NCBI RefSeq assembly: GCF_001270265.1 | Contig: NZ_LGAP01000003.1 | Span: 1-64,000, forward strand | Length of the DNA: 64,000 nt | From: Ensifer adhaerens | GTDB lineage: Bacteria; Pseudomonadota; Alphaproteobacteria; Rhizobiales; Rhizobiaceae | Direction: 5' to 3' | Shown: in pieces, positions 44,776 through 53,254 of the stretch | How positions within the stretch are numbered: position 1 is the stretch's first letter | Layout: every line of letters begins with the position of its first letter | Position numbers and translations under genes: made by a program | The notes under the pieces: generated by a model | What the model was told of the DNA's origin: nothing | Database searches by the model: none | What the model saw: the letters and a program-made list of their open reading frames with translations, nothing else

Positions 44776-46572
44776 ATGTCGGACGATGGCGAACCGATCT
44801 TCATTTCTGCCGGACCCGAAAGGAAGCTGGCAGTGATTCTTGCGGCTGATGTCGCAGGCTACAGTCGCTTAATGGAGCGCGACGAGGAGGGCACTCATGA
44901 GCGACTGCAGGTGTTGTTGCGCGATGTCGTTCGGCCGGCCGTGGAAATACACAGGGGGCGTATTGTCAAAACGGCAGGGGACGGGCTCCTCGTGGAATTC
45001 GCGAGCGCCATTGAAGCGGTGCGCTGCGCCGTAGATCTCCAGCGAGCGATTGCCGAGCGGAACAGAGGTGTTGCCGAAGACCGCCGACTGACATTCCGCA
45101 TTGGCATCAATCTTGGTGACATCCTGACTGACCACGATGACTTGTTCGGGGATGGGGTCAATATCGCTGCGCGACTGGAGGCGATGGCTGAACCAGGGGG
45201 TGTACTTATAAGCCACACTGTCCATGAGCACGTCGAGCGCAAGTTGCCGGTCCACTTTGACGATCAGGGTGAGTGCGCGCTGAAGAACATCAGCCGACCC
45301 ATCCGGGTGTACCGAGTTGGCTGGGAGGCCATGCTGGCACACCCCGCACCCCTAGCGCTGGAGGTTTGGAACTCAGGCGTCTCGGTGGAACTCCCGCAGG
45401 TGGCTTCGATCGCCGTCTTACCGTTCACCACGATGAACAGCGACGTGGAGCAGGCATATTTTGCCGATGGTCTCGCCGAAGACCTAATTACCGATCTTTC
45501 CAAGGTTCAAGGCCTATTGGTGATCGCCCGTCATTCGAGCTTTGCCTACCGGGACCGATCGAGCGATCTGCGCGTGATCGGCAGAGAGCTTGGCGTTCGC
45601 TATCTCATCGAGGGCAGTGTGCGGAGGGCATCAACGCGCGTGCGGATCAATGCGCAGCTGATCGATGCGTCCAACACGAGCTGTCTGTGGGCTGAGCGGA
45701 TCGATCGCGATTTGGCGGACATCTTCACACTGCAGGACGAAGTCACCGCTAAGATCATCAACGCTCTTGCCGACGTTCTGCCTGCGGCGAGACCCTTTCC
45801 TAAGCGTAGGGTAACCGATCTCGAGGCCTATGACCTGTTCGTGCGCGGGCGGGCGCTGGCGACGCAATCACTTCGGGAAACCAGAGCGGCGCGCCCACTG
45901 CTGTCCAAGGCCATCGAAATTGATCCGGACTTTGCAGCGGCACACGCTTGGCTCGCGATGAGTCACCATTTCGGTGCGTTGTACTGTGGTGAGCCTGTCG
46001 AGGAACATCGCAAGTTAGCTCGATCTGCTGCCCGAAAAGCCGTGGAAATCGATCCGGAAAATGCGGACGCCCACATCGTTCTGGGATTCCTGCGGGCTTA
46101 CGAGGGTGAACTCGAAGCAGGTGTGGCCGAATTCGAACAAGGGCTTCGGCTGAACGCCAATCATGCCGAGGGCTGGGCCATGCTTGCCGATCTCAGGGTG
46201 TTCGAGGGGCGGGCTACGGAAGCGATTGAATGCGCACAGAACAGCTTTCGTTTGAACCCATATCCTCCCGGAGACTATTTCTCGTTTCTCGGCTGGGCCC
46301 AATATGCCGCCGGTCGATATAAGGATGCCGTCGAAACGCTTCGCAACCCATTGGCAGGTGGACCTGGCGCAAAACGCAATCTCGCGGCGGCGTTGGCGCA
46401 ACTTGGGCGGACAACGGACGCGTGCAAAGTGGCGAGAAAATTCCTTGCGGAGTTTCCGCATTTTGACGCCGGAGAGTGGGGGAAGACGCAACCGTTCCGC
46501 CACGATGCGGATCGCCAGCATTTTATCGAAGGTTATCTCAAGGCGGGCCTGCCAATTCGAGGACTCGGGTAA
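44776..46572 (+). CDS. Class III adenylate cyclase with TPR repeats
   Basis: Signal enzyme of 598 residues, probably cytoplasmic. The N-terminal cyclase domain (about 15-185) has LAADVAGYSRLMERDEEGT with the first metal aspartate, KTAGDGLLVEF with the second, and the FGDGVNIAARLE segment. A middle part (about 210-330) resembles the TolB-like region seen in this rhizobial cyclase family (SIAVLPFTTMNSDVEQAYFA, DGLAEDLITDLSKV). The C-terminus (about 370-560) has TPR-like repeats. Rhizobia encode many such paralogues; the signal sensed is unknown. Confidence 0.9.
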   Translation: MSDDGEPIFISAGPERKLAVILAADVAGYSRLMERDEEGTHERLQVLLRDVVRPAVEIHRGRIVKTAGDGLLVEFASAIEAVRCAVDLQRAIAERNRGVAEDRRLTFRIGINLGDILTDHDDLFGDGVNIAARLEAMAEPGGVLISHTVHEHVERKLPVHFDDQGECALKNISRPIRVYRVGWEAMLAHPAPLALEVWNSGVSVELPQVASIAVLPFTTMNSDVEQAYFADGLAEDLITDLSKVQGLLVIARHSSFAYRDRSSDLRVIGRELGVRYLIEGSVRRASTRVRINAQLIDASNTSCLWAERIDRDLADIFTLQDEVTAKIINALADVLPAARPFPKRRVTDLEAYDLFVRGRALATQSLRETRAARPLLSKAIEIDPDFAAAHAWLAMSHHFGALYCGEPVEEHRKLARSAARKAVEIDPENADAHIVLGFLRAYEGELEAGVAEFEQGLRLNANHAEGWAMLADLRVFEGRATEAIECAQNSFRLNPYPPGDYFSFLGWAQYAAGRYKDAVETLRNPLAGGPGAKRNLAAALAQLGRTTDACKVARKFLAEFPHFDAGEWGKTQPFRHDADRQHFIEGYLKAGLPIRGLG

Positions 46573-46753
46573 GCAGGCGATGAATCTGCGATTGTCAGAT
46601 CGCTGCGGCATCCGAACCTGCGGTCAACGGGCGCATCAATTTCTCATCAAGCGGCAAGGCCATGCCCAATACGGATCTCCGGGGACGGCCGGGCCACACT
46701 CTAAAATCCGCTAACCTGCGCATGACGAATTTCACTCGGTCGGCGATTTTCAC

Positions 46754-46784
46754 TTGCACCTCTAGTAGCTAGAGGTCGTACACA
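46754..46784 (+). promoter_or_regulatory. MerR-type promoter of the metal ATPase gene
   Basis: A -35 TTGCAC (46754-46759) and a -10 TACACA (46779-46784) are 19 bp apart, the long spacing used by MerR-family activators. A perfect dyad ACCTCTAGTAGCTAGAGGT (46758-46776) fills the spacer. This is the layout of ZntR/CadR/PbrR-regulated promoters. The ATPase starts 28 nt downstream of the -10. No MerR-family gene is in the window. Confidence 0.82.
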
Positions 46785-46812
46785 GGCTCACGAACAGCAT
46801 GAGGATTGATCG

Positions 46813-49335
46813 ATGAGCGGACCGCTGCAGACGAGATTCAGAGTTGAGGGTATGGACTGTGCTTCATGTGCGAGCAAGATCGACGCCGCTGTCAGGCGCA
46901 TGCCTGGAGTCTCTGATGTCTCGGTATCTGTTACGGCTGGCACGATGACAGTAAGCCATGATGGCAGCAGCGATCTTGATGCAATCGGCCCAAAGCTGTC
47001 CCGGCTCGGCTACAAGGCGAAAGCCATCGAAGCAAGGCCCAGCGTGATCGGCGAGCCGAAACCGGGCCACGCGCACGGACCCGGCTGCTCGCATTCACAC
47101 GACGACCACGATCACACGCATGCGGCCGTCTCCCAACCAAGCAGCAGTCAAACCCGTTTTCGTGTCGGCGGAATGGATTGCGCCTCCTGCGCCAGCAAGA
47201 TCGATACCGCCGTCCGCCGCCTTCCGGATATCGAAGAGGTGAGTGTGTCGGTGACCTCAGGCACGATGACTATCACCCACGCGCCCACGGCAGACCTCGA
47301 TGCTCTGCAGAAGAAGGTATCGGGCCTCGGCTACTCGATCGCGCCGATTGTCAGGACCGCAAGGGTCTCGGCTGCCCCAACCCCGGCAGCCGGTGAACAC
47401 GCGGGCCACGAGCATGAGGCATCTTCCGGAGCGGAAATCGAAGGCCTGCACGGACACGACCATGGGCCAAGCGAAGGCCTTTGGTGGCGAAGCAAAAAAG
47501 GTCGGCTGACGATCCTGGCCGGAGGCTCGCTTGTCGTGGCCTATGGCATCGGCCATCTTTTCCCGGCGATCGAGACCTACGCGTTCATGGTCGCTATGTT
47601 GGTTGGGCTCGTTCCGATCGCCCGACGCGCCATCATGGCCGCATTCGCCGGGACGCCGTTCTCGATCGAAATGCTCATGACCATCGCGGCGGTCGGGGCG
47701 CTGGTCATCAACGCCACCGAGGAGGCCGCCGCGGTTGTCTTCCTGTTCCTCGTCGGCGAACTGCTCGAAGGTGTCGCCGCCGGCAAGGCGCGCGACAGCA
47801 TCAAGTCGCTGACCGCGCTGGTGCCGAAGACAGCACTGTTGGAGGTGGGTGGAAAGACCCGCGAGGTTCCGGCTGAAACACTCGCCGTCGGATCGATCAT
47901 CCTCGTCCGACCCGGAGATAGGATCTCCGCCGACGGCGTGATCGTCGCTGGTGAAAGTTCGGTAGACGAGGCTCCCGTGACGGGCGAGAGCGTTCCGGTC
48001 CGCAAGGGTGTCGATGACCTAGTCTTCGCGGGCACCGTGAACGGCGACGCGGCGCTGCGCGTACGCGTGACGGCCGCGGCCCAGGACAACACGATCGCCC
48101 GCGTCGTGCGCCTCGTCGAGGAAGCGCAAGAATCGAAGGCTCCGATGGAGCGCTTCATCGACCGCTTCTCACGCTACTACACGCCAGGCGTCGTCGTAGT
48201 TGCCGCACTCGTCGCCATCATACCGCCGCTCTTCGCCGGCGGCGTCTGGAGCGAATGGGTGTACAAGGGCCTTGCGGTGCTCCTGATCGGCTGCCCATGC
48301 GCGCTTGTCATCTCGACCCCGGCGGCCATTGCGGCGTCGCTGTCTTCGGGTGCCCGCCGCGGCCTGCTCATGAAGGGTGGAGCGGTCCTCGAGGGACTTG
48401 GAAAGCTGACCGCCATCGCCTTCGACAAGACGGGCACGCTTACGGAGGGCAAGCCCAAGGTGACGGATGTCGTGCCGTTCGGCCGCAACGTGGAAGATGT
48501 GCTGCGCTACGCTGCCGCGCTCGAGACCGGATCCAGCCATCCACTCGCACTCGCCATCCTCGACAAGGCAAACGAGGACGGGATCGATGCTCCGGCCGTC
48601 ACCGAGGCGAAGGCGCTTGGCGGCAAGGGCGTCACAGCGGTCGTGGACGGCGTGGAAGTGTTCTTTGGCTCTCCGAAGGCTGCCGCCGAACGCGTGACGG
48701 TGCCGATGGCGCACTCCAGGAAGATCACATCGCTCAACGACGAGGGAAAGACGGTGTCGGTGCTGATCGTCGGCGACGTCCTCGCAGGGGCCATCGCGAT
48801 GCGCGACGAGCCGCGGCTCGATGCCGTTGCGGGGCTGAAGGCCCTGACCGATGCGGGCATCAAGACGGTGATGCTGACGGGCGACAACAAGCGGACTGCC
48901 ACGGCCATCGGCGCGCAGCTCGGTATCGAGGTCCGTGCCGAGCTCATGCCCGAAGACAAGCAGCGGATCGTCGGCGAACTGAAGAAGGACGGCTACGTCG
49001 TCGGCAAGATCGGCGACGGCATCAACGACGCTCCGGCGCTTGCGGCTGCCGATGTCGGGATCGCGATGGGTGGGGGCACCGACGTTGCCCTCGAGACGGC
49101 TGACGCGGCTGTGCTGCACGGTCGGGTAGGGGATGTCGGCCTTATGGTCGATCTCTCGAAGCGGACGATGCAGAACATTTTCCAGAACATCACGATAGCG
49201 CTTGGGCTGAAGGCCGTGTTCCTAGTGACCACCATCATCGGCATCACTGGGCTATGGCCTGCGATCCTCGCCGACACAGGAGCAACCGTTCTGGTCACGA
49301 TGAACGCGCTGCGGCTGCTGCGCCCGATCAGGTGA
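46813..49335 (+). CDS. zntA: P1B-type heavy-metal ATPase (Zn/Cd/Pb exporter)
   Basis: Inner-membrane pump of 840 residues that exports divalent soft metals. Two N-terminal HMA domains each carry GMDCASC (cysteines C16/C19 and C123/C126). His-rich linkers follow (HAHGPGCSHSHDDHDHTH at about 77-95; GHEHEASS later), which may buffer zinc. The membrane metal site is C494-P-C496, the phosphorylation site D538 in DKTGT, and the hinge GDGINDAPALA. Two HMA domains are more than the single one of E. coli ZntA. Regulated by the MerR-type promoter upstream. Confidence 0.95.
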   Translation: MSGPLQTRFRVEGMDCASCASKIDAAVRRMPGVSDVSVSVTAGTMTVSHDGSSDLDAIGPKLSRLGYKAKAIEARPSVIGEPKPGHAHGPGCSHSHDDHDHTHAAVSQPSSSQTRFRVGGMDCASCASKIDTAVRRLPDIEEVSVSVTSGTMTITHAPTADLDALQKKVSGLGYSIAPIVRTARVSAAPTPAAGEHAGHEHEASSGAEIEGLHGHDHGPSEGLWWRSKKGRLTILAGGSLVVAYGIGHLFPAIETYAFMVAMLVGLVPIARRAIMAAFAGTPFSIEMLMTIAAVGALVINATEEAAAVVFLFLVGELLEGVAAGKARDSIKSLTALVPKTALLEVGGKTREVPAETLAVGSIILVRPGDRISADGVIVAGESSVDEAPVTGESVPVRKGVDDLVFAGTVNGDAALRVRVTAAAQDNTIARVVRLVEEAQESKAPMERFIDRFSRYYTPGVVVVAALVAIIPPLFAGGVWSEWVYKGLAVLLIGCPCALVISTPAAIAASLSSGARRGLLMKGGAVLEGLGKLTAIAFDKTGTLTEGKPKVTDVVPFGRNVEDVLRYAAALETGSSHPLALAILDKANEDGIDAPAVTEAKALGGKGVTAVVDGVEVFFGSPKAAAERVTVPMAHSRKITSLNDEGKTVSVLIVGDVLAGAIAMRDEPRLDAVAGLKALTDAGIKTVMLTGDNKRTATAIGAQLGIEVRAELMPEDKQRIVGELKKDGYVVGKIGDGINDAPALAAADVGIAMGGGTDVALETADAAVLHGRVGDVGLMVDLSKRTMQNIFQNITIALGLKAVFLVTTIIGITGLWPAILADTGATVLVTMNALRLLRPIR

Positions 49336-49400
49336 GGCGTCCGTGATGTCCAGCGTAGTCGGCGTCGTTTCGGTGTGGAATCCGATGCAGTTGTTCGGCT

Positions 49401-49961
49401 ATGGAGACCTCTGATGGGATTCGACTGGTCCGCGTGTGGAGAATACTGAATGAAGTCCAGGATCGTAGAAACAGGCGGGTCGCGGCTCTCATGCTTGCGC
49501 TCGCGGTTCCCGGCATTTCCGCCGCGCACGATTTCAAGGCCGGAAGCCTGGAGCTGAAGCATCCATGGTCGGCCAAGGCACCTCCGGTGGCTCCGGTACT
49601 TGGCGGATATCTGACCATCGTGAACACAGGCGCGGAGTCTGATCGCCTGCTGGGCGGGAGCACACCGGTGGCCGCGCGCCTGGAGATCCACGAGTCCTCG
49701 ATCGTCGACGGGGTCGCGAGGATGCGGCCTGCGAAGGACGGGATCGAGATAGCCCCGGGCGCGACCGTCAGCCTCCAGCCGGGCGGTGCGCATATCATGC
49801 CCTTCAACCCCAAGGGGCGGCCCGCCGAGGGGGAGAAGTTCAAGGCTACGCTGCAGTTCGAGAAGGCGGGCTCGGTCGAGGTCGAATTCGTGGTCCAGGG
49901 CAAAGGTAAAGTCACTGCGACGCCGCCCGCCGAGGATCACAGTGCCCATGGCAAACCATGA
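49401..49961 (+). CDS. PCuAC-family periplasmic copper chaperone
   Basis: Copper carrier of the DUF461/PCuAC family, about 186 residues, that delivers Cu(I) in the periplasm, classically to cytochrome oxidase. The copper motif is present: H in EIHESS, M in ARMRP about 11 residues later, and HIM in GGAHIMPF. The signal peptide is RNRRVAALMLALAVPGISA-AHD. The exact start is uncertain (ATG 49401 gives a long N-region; GTG 49434 is an alternative). A His-containing tail (EDHSAHGKP) may bind metal. Confidence 0.85.
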   Translation: METSDGIRLVRVWRILNEVQDRRNRRVAALMLALAVPGISAAHDFKAGSLELKHPWSAKAPPVAPVLGGYLTIVNTGAESDRLLGGSTPVAARLEIHESSIVDGVARMRPAKDGIEIAPGATVSLQPGGAHIMPFNPKGRPAEGEKFKATLQFEKAGSVEVEFVVQGKGKVTATPPAEDHSAHGKP

Positions 49962-50031
49962 CGCCGCATCGGCGTAACGGATAAGCTGCTGCTGCGCGGC
50001 GCTCTCGCAGGTCCATCTGTTGGCGATGGCG

Positions 50032-51237
50032 TCAGATCTTGACGAGCATGGCGGTCGCGTACATGAACGCTAGCCCGGCCGCGATACCGCTCAAAGCTGC
50101 AGGTGTCAGAACCTGAGTGTAGCTGGCCCGGTCGCTGTCGCTCCTGGCAAGCAGGCCCGTGACTTCCAGTATGACCTGCGCGATAGCACCAGCGCCGATC
50201 GCCAGAGCAATTGCGGTCCACTGCGGCGCGACGGCGAGGCTTCCGAGCCAGATCCCGAAGACCGCGGGGCCGCCGGCGAGCAATGTCAGGCCGAGAAAAT
50301 GAACGAGCTTCGGGCGGACTTTCAGGAGGGGGGCGGCGATGCCGATCCCTTCGGTGATGTTGTGAAGCGTGAAGCCGAGCACCAGGAACGTCCCGAGCCC
50401 CGCCGCGCCCGCCGCAAACGCAGCACCGATGGCCAGACCTTCGCCGAAATTGTGCAGTCCGATGCCGAGGGCGATATAGGCCGCAAGCGCAAGACCGGTC
50501 GGTGAACCCTGGCGGCGGCCGATCGCGACGAGCATGAGGAAGCTGGCCACCGCTGTCAGGATCACCATCACGCTGCCCTGGAAAATCGCCGCCGACGCGG
50601 TCGCGAATTCCAATGCTTCTTGGATAGTGTCGACAAACAGGAAGGCAAGGAGACCGACGGTCATCGCCAGCAGGAACGTCATGGTGTTGCGGCCCGCGCC
50701 GCGCAGCGCCGGATAGCACAACAGTCCGATTGCCACTGGCAGGATTCCGACGAAGGCTCCGAGCAGTGCTTGGGAAACAAGTGCGTTTCCGCTGACCTTC
50801 GGCGTAGGGACGGCCACCGGAATTTCGTGATCGAAGGTCGCACCAGTGTTGGTGACGAATGTGACCTTGTGCGCCTCACCGAGAACCCACGGGAAGGGGA
50901 TCGCCACCCAGGCAGTGTCGCCGCGCGGTATCGTTCCGGCGGGTTCCTGAGTGAACTGCCAGTAGGCGGCGTCGACCTGCACCTGCGCGATCGTCATCGG
51001 TTCCGATCCGCCGCCGCGCACCTTGAGCCGCAGACCGTTTTCATCGAGCACGGTTCGTTCGATCGTCAGGTTCTCGACAGGCGGGGCACCGTTGTTGAAA
51101 CCTCGCAGGGGGTCGCTCTGCAGCAGCCACAGCACTGCGGCGATCAGCACGATCAGCGGTAAGACGAGCCACAGAAGATGCCGTGGGGTCGGCGCGACGG
51201 TGGAGACCGGGCGGAAGTTGCGCGGGTTCTCGTTCAT
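50032..51237 (-). CDS. ZIP-family metal permease with N-terminal periplasmic domain
   Basis: Membrane protein of 401 residues. The C-terminal 240 residues are ZIP, with the metal-site helices LHNFGEGLAIG (about 260) and LHNITEGIGIA (about 290). Unlike standard ZIP proteins it begins with one helix (LLWLVLPLIVLIAAVLWLL, about 22-40), followed by about 110 residues of beta-rich periplasmic sequence before the first ZIP helix. The ATG overlaps the multicopper oxidase stop (ATGA), so the two are co-translated. Probable metal importer; the MntR-like boxes upstream of the operon suggest manganese or iron. Confidence 0.88.
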   Translation of the reverse strand: MNENPRNFRPVSTVAPTPRHLLWLVLPLIVLIAAVLWLLQSDPLRGFNNGAPPVENLTIERTVLDENGLRLKVRGGGSEPMTIAQVQVDAAYWQFTQEPAGTIPRGDTAWVAIPFPWVLGEAHKVTFVTNTGATFDHEIPVAVPTPKVSGNALVSQALLGAFVGILPVAIGLLCYPALRGAGRNTMTFLLAMTVGLLAFLFVDTIQEALEFATASAAIFQGSVMVILTAVASFLMLVAIGRRQGSPTGLALAAYIALGIGLHNFGEGLAIGAAFAAGAAGLGTFLVLGFTLHNITEGIGIAAPLLKVRPKLVHFLGLTLLAGGPAVFGIWLGSLAVAPQWTAIALAIGAGAIAQVILEVTGLLARSDSDRASYTQVLTPAALSGIAAGLAFMYATAMLVKI

Positions 51238-52361
51238 GACAGCGTCTCCACGACATCGAACATGCCCATCCAGCCGAGTTCGGCGAATTCGGACTGGTGG
51301 GCGTGGAACATGTAAAGCCCGACTTCGTGCTCCCTGTAGGTGAACTCCAGGATGCCGCGTTGTGCCTGGCATTGCATGATAAGATCGACCGTCCGCAGCG
51401 TCGGGGTCAGCGTCGTTCCCTGGTCGAAGTAGTCAAAAAAGTTCCCATGGAGGTGGAACGAGTTGATTGGGTCGAACTCGGTGATGTTGACCAGATAGAT
51501 CCGTACCGGCCTCCCTTTTTCGACCTTGATCGGTTCCTTCGTATAGCAATGGGCGATGGTGTTGCAGGCATAGAACTCGTTCTCACCATCGAAAGTGGTG
51601 TCGAAGGCGTTCATGACCATCGCCATCTCCTGCCACTCGACATTTTCCGGCGAACCGAGGAGGCGGGATTTTGCCATTTCGGCATTCTCTGGGTGACGCG
51701 CCGGGTCCGGGTCGATGACGAAGATACCGTACATACCCTTGTGAATGTGCCTCGCCAGAGGAAGGGCATGGCAGTGATAGAGATGGCAGCCGAAAGGTCT
51801 GGCATCGAATTCATAGACGAATTCGTCTCCGGGCGCGATCACGCCCGCGCCGGGCACTCCATCCATGCGAGCCGAGTGGATGCCATGGAAGTGCATTGAG
51901 TGGGGATGGGATCCGTTGTTCCTGAAGACGATCTTGAGCCGCTCCCCCTCGGTGGCGCGGAGCGCCGGACCCGGCACGCGGCCATTGTAGGTCCAGGCGG
52001 GAAACATCACGCCGGGCGCGATCTCGATCTCCTTATCCTCGGCGGTGATTTCGAAGGTCCGGAGCTTTCTTCCGTCCGGCAGATCGGTGACCGTGCCGGT
52101 GTACCAGTCCGTCAGCATTTTCGTCGGATGGAAGCCATTGCGTTCATTGTCCACCGTCCCGACGGTGATCATCGCCCCGTGCCCGGACTGATGGGAGGGC
52201 ACGGCGGCGGAACTCTGCGCCCCGGCTGCCGTTGCATGGTTGCCGTGGTTTTCCTGAGCCACCGTGTTGGTGGAGCAGATCGCTGTCGCGCCGATCGTCG
52301 CGGCACCGCCGCCCAACAGCAGGCTCCGTCTGCTCAATGCCGCCTGCGCCCATCTCAACAT
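51234..52361 (-). CDS. Two-domain multicopper oxidase, Tat-exported
   Basis: Periplasmic copper oxidase of 375 residues with a Tat signal (SRRSLLLGGGAATIGATA, about 10-27). Cupredoxin domain 1 holds HSMHFHGIH and the type 1 site HCHALPLARHIHKGM (Cys, His, Met; spacing like nitrite reductases). Domain 2 has FHLHGNFFDYF and FHAHQSEFAELGWMGMF without a type 1 cysteine. The size and layout fit a two-domain laccase/NirK-like enzyme. A Met/His-containing stretch precedes domain 1. It forms an operon with the ZIP permease downstream and is divergent from mntR, so it may oxidise the metal that is transported. Confidence 0.9.
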   Translation of the reverse strand: MLRWAQAALSRRSLLLGGGAATIGATAICSTNTVAQENHGNHATAAGAQSSAAVPSHQSGHGAMITVGTVDNERNGFHPTKMLTDWYTGTVTDLPDGRKLRTFEITAEDKEIEIAPGVMFPAWTYNGRVPGPALRATEGERLKIVFRNNGSHPHSMHFHGIHSARMDGVPGAGVIAPGDEFVYEFDARPFGCHLYHCHALPLARHIHKGMYGIFVIDPDPARHPENAEMAKSRLLGSPENVEWQEMAMVMNAFDTTFDGENEFYACNTIAHCYTKEPIKVEKGRPVRIYLVNITEFDPINSFHLHGNFFDYFDQGTTLTPTLRTVDLIMQCQAQRGILEFTYREHEVGLYMFHAHQSEFAELGWMGMFDVVETLS

Positions 52362-52414
52362 GTTGGCTCCGCCCTCAATTAGCAATTTACAAGAAATAGA
52401 GCATAGGAGGTTGA

Positions 52415-52432
52415 TTATAGCAAGTGCTATAA
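52415..52432. promoter_or_regulatory. mntR box: MntR-type operator 1
   Basis: TTATAGCAAGTGCTATAA is a perfect 8-bp inverted repeat with a 2-bp centre. It lies 54 nt upstream of the multicopper oxidase start, where a repressor would block that promoter. The size and AT-rich ends fit DtxR/MntR-family operators. Confidence 0.7.
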
Positions 52433-52498
52433 TTTGATGGAGATGCTTAGTGCCGCTGCCGCTCTCGCACGCAATGAATATTCGGTGCTGGATTGAAA

Positions 52499-52514
52499 AA
52501 TAGCCTTGGCTATA
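52499..52514. promoter_or_regulatory. mntR box: MntR-type operator 2
   Basis: AATAGCCTTGGCTATA shares the half-site pattern (ATAGC...GCTAT) with operator 1 and forms a perfect 6-bp dyad ATAGCC/GGCTAT. It lies 42 nt upstream of the mntR start, so autoregulation is likely. Confidence 0.6.
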
Positions 52515-52555
52515 CTATCTCATGGTCATAGCACTTCCATACAAGGAACATTGGA

Positions 52556-53041
52556 TTGTCGAAGCATGAGAAAATCGGGCCCGAGGTGGAATCGAGCCTG
52601 ATCAATGCAGACGCGCAGGTCGAGAGCTTCCGCCAGACGCGGAACAATCGCCGGACCGAACTCGTCGAAGACTATGTCGAACTCATCGCCGACCTGATCG
52701 AGGATGGTGGGGAAGCCCGCCAGGTTGATATCGCCCAGCGTCTGGGGGTGGCCCAGCCGACCGTCGCCAAGATGCTGAAGAGGCTTATTTCCGAGGGCTA
52801 CATCCAGCAGCGCCGCTACCGCGGCATCTTTCTCACGGAGGCCGGCCAGAAGCTCGCGGAACTCTGCCGCGAACGGCACCATATCGTCGAATCCTTCCTG
52901 TGCTCGATTGGCGTCTCGCCGGAAACGGCACGCATTGACGCGGAAGGAATGGAGCATCATGCCAGCGCGGAGACGCTCGAGGCGTTCAAGGCCTTTCTAG
53001 CCCGCGCCACGCCACCGCGCCGCGTCGCAGGTCAGGCGTGA
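52556..53041 (+). CDS. mntR: MntR-like DtxR-family metalloregulator
   Basis: Repressor of 161 residues that would sense Mn(II) (or Fe(II)). N-terminal winged helix at about 35-98: DYVELIADLIEDGGEARQVD, VAQPTVAKMLKRLISEGYI. The dimerisation domain follows, with metal-ligand candidates in CRERHHIVESFLCSIGVSP and AEGMEHHAS (E and H residues). The start is TTG (52556) after an AAGGAA site. Divergent from the oxidase-ZIP operon across a 194-bp region with two palindromes. The unrelated manganese importer mntH is not present. Confidence 0.9.
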   Translation: MSKHEKIGPEVESSLINADAQVESFRQTRNNRRTELVEDYVELIADLIEDGGEARQVDIAQRLGVAQPTVAKMLKRLISEGYIQQRRYRGIFLTEAGQKLAELCRERHHIVESFLCSIGVSPETARIDAEGMEHHASAETLEAFKAFLARATPPRRVAGQA

Positions 53042-53199
53042 TCGGTCTCGCAGAGGTCGTGGTTCGCAAGCGCCTGTGGGTGAAGAAGGGTGGCGAGGAT
53101 GTGAGGCCCTTCGAATAACCATTTCCCAAACCCGCCACGAGCCGATCGTCGAGCCTCTCGTGGGGTCCCGGACGCTGGGAAATCAGGCGGCTATAAGAA

Positions 53200-53235
53200 G
53201 GCCCAGCCGGTTTGCACCGGCTGGGCCCGATTTTT
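53200..53235 (+). terminator. Rho-independent terminator
   Basis: GGCCCAGCCGG and CCGGCTGGGCC form a perfect 11-bp stem with a TTTGCA loop, followed by CGATTTTT. It ends the plus-strand mntR transcript and may also serve the converging oxidoreductase gene. Confidence 0.8.
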
Positions 53236-53254
53236 CTCGTTTCCGGCTGCTGCA

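Noticed and set aside
49450-49560. Alternative start ATG 49450 for the PCuAC gene
   Set aside because: It is in a different frame from the conserved copper-binding domain.
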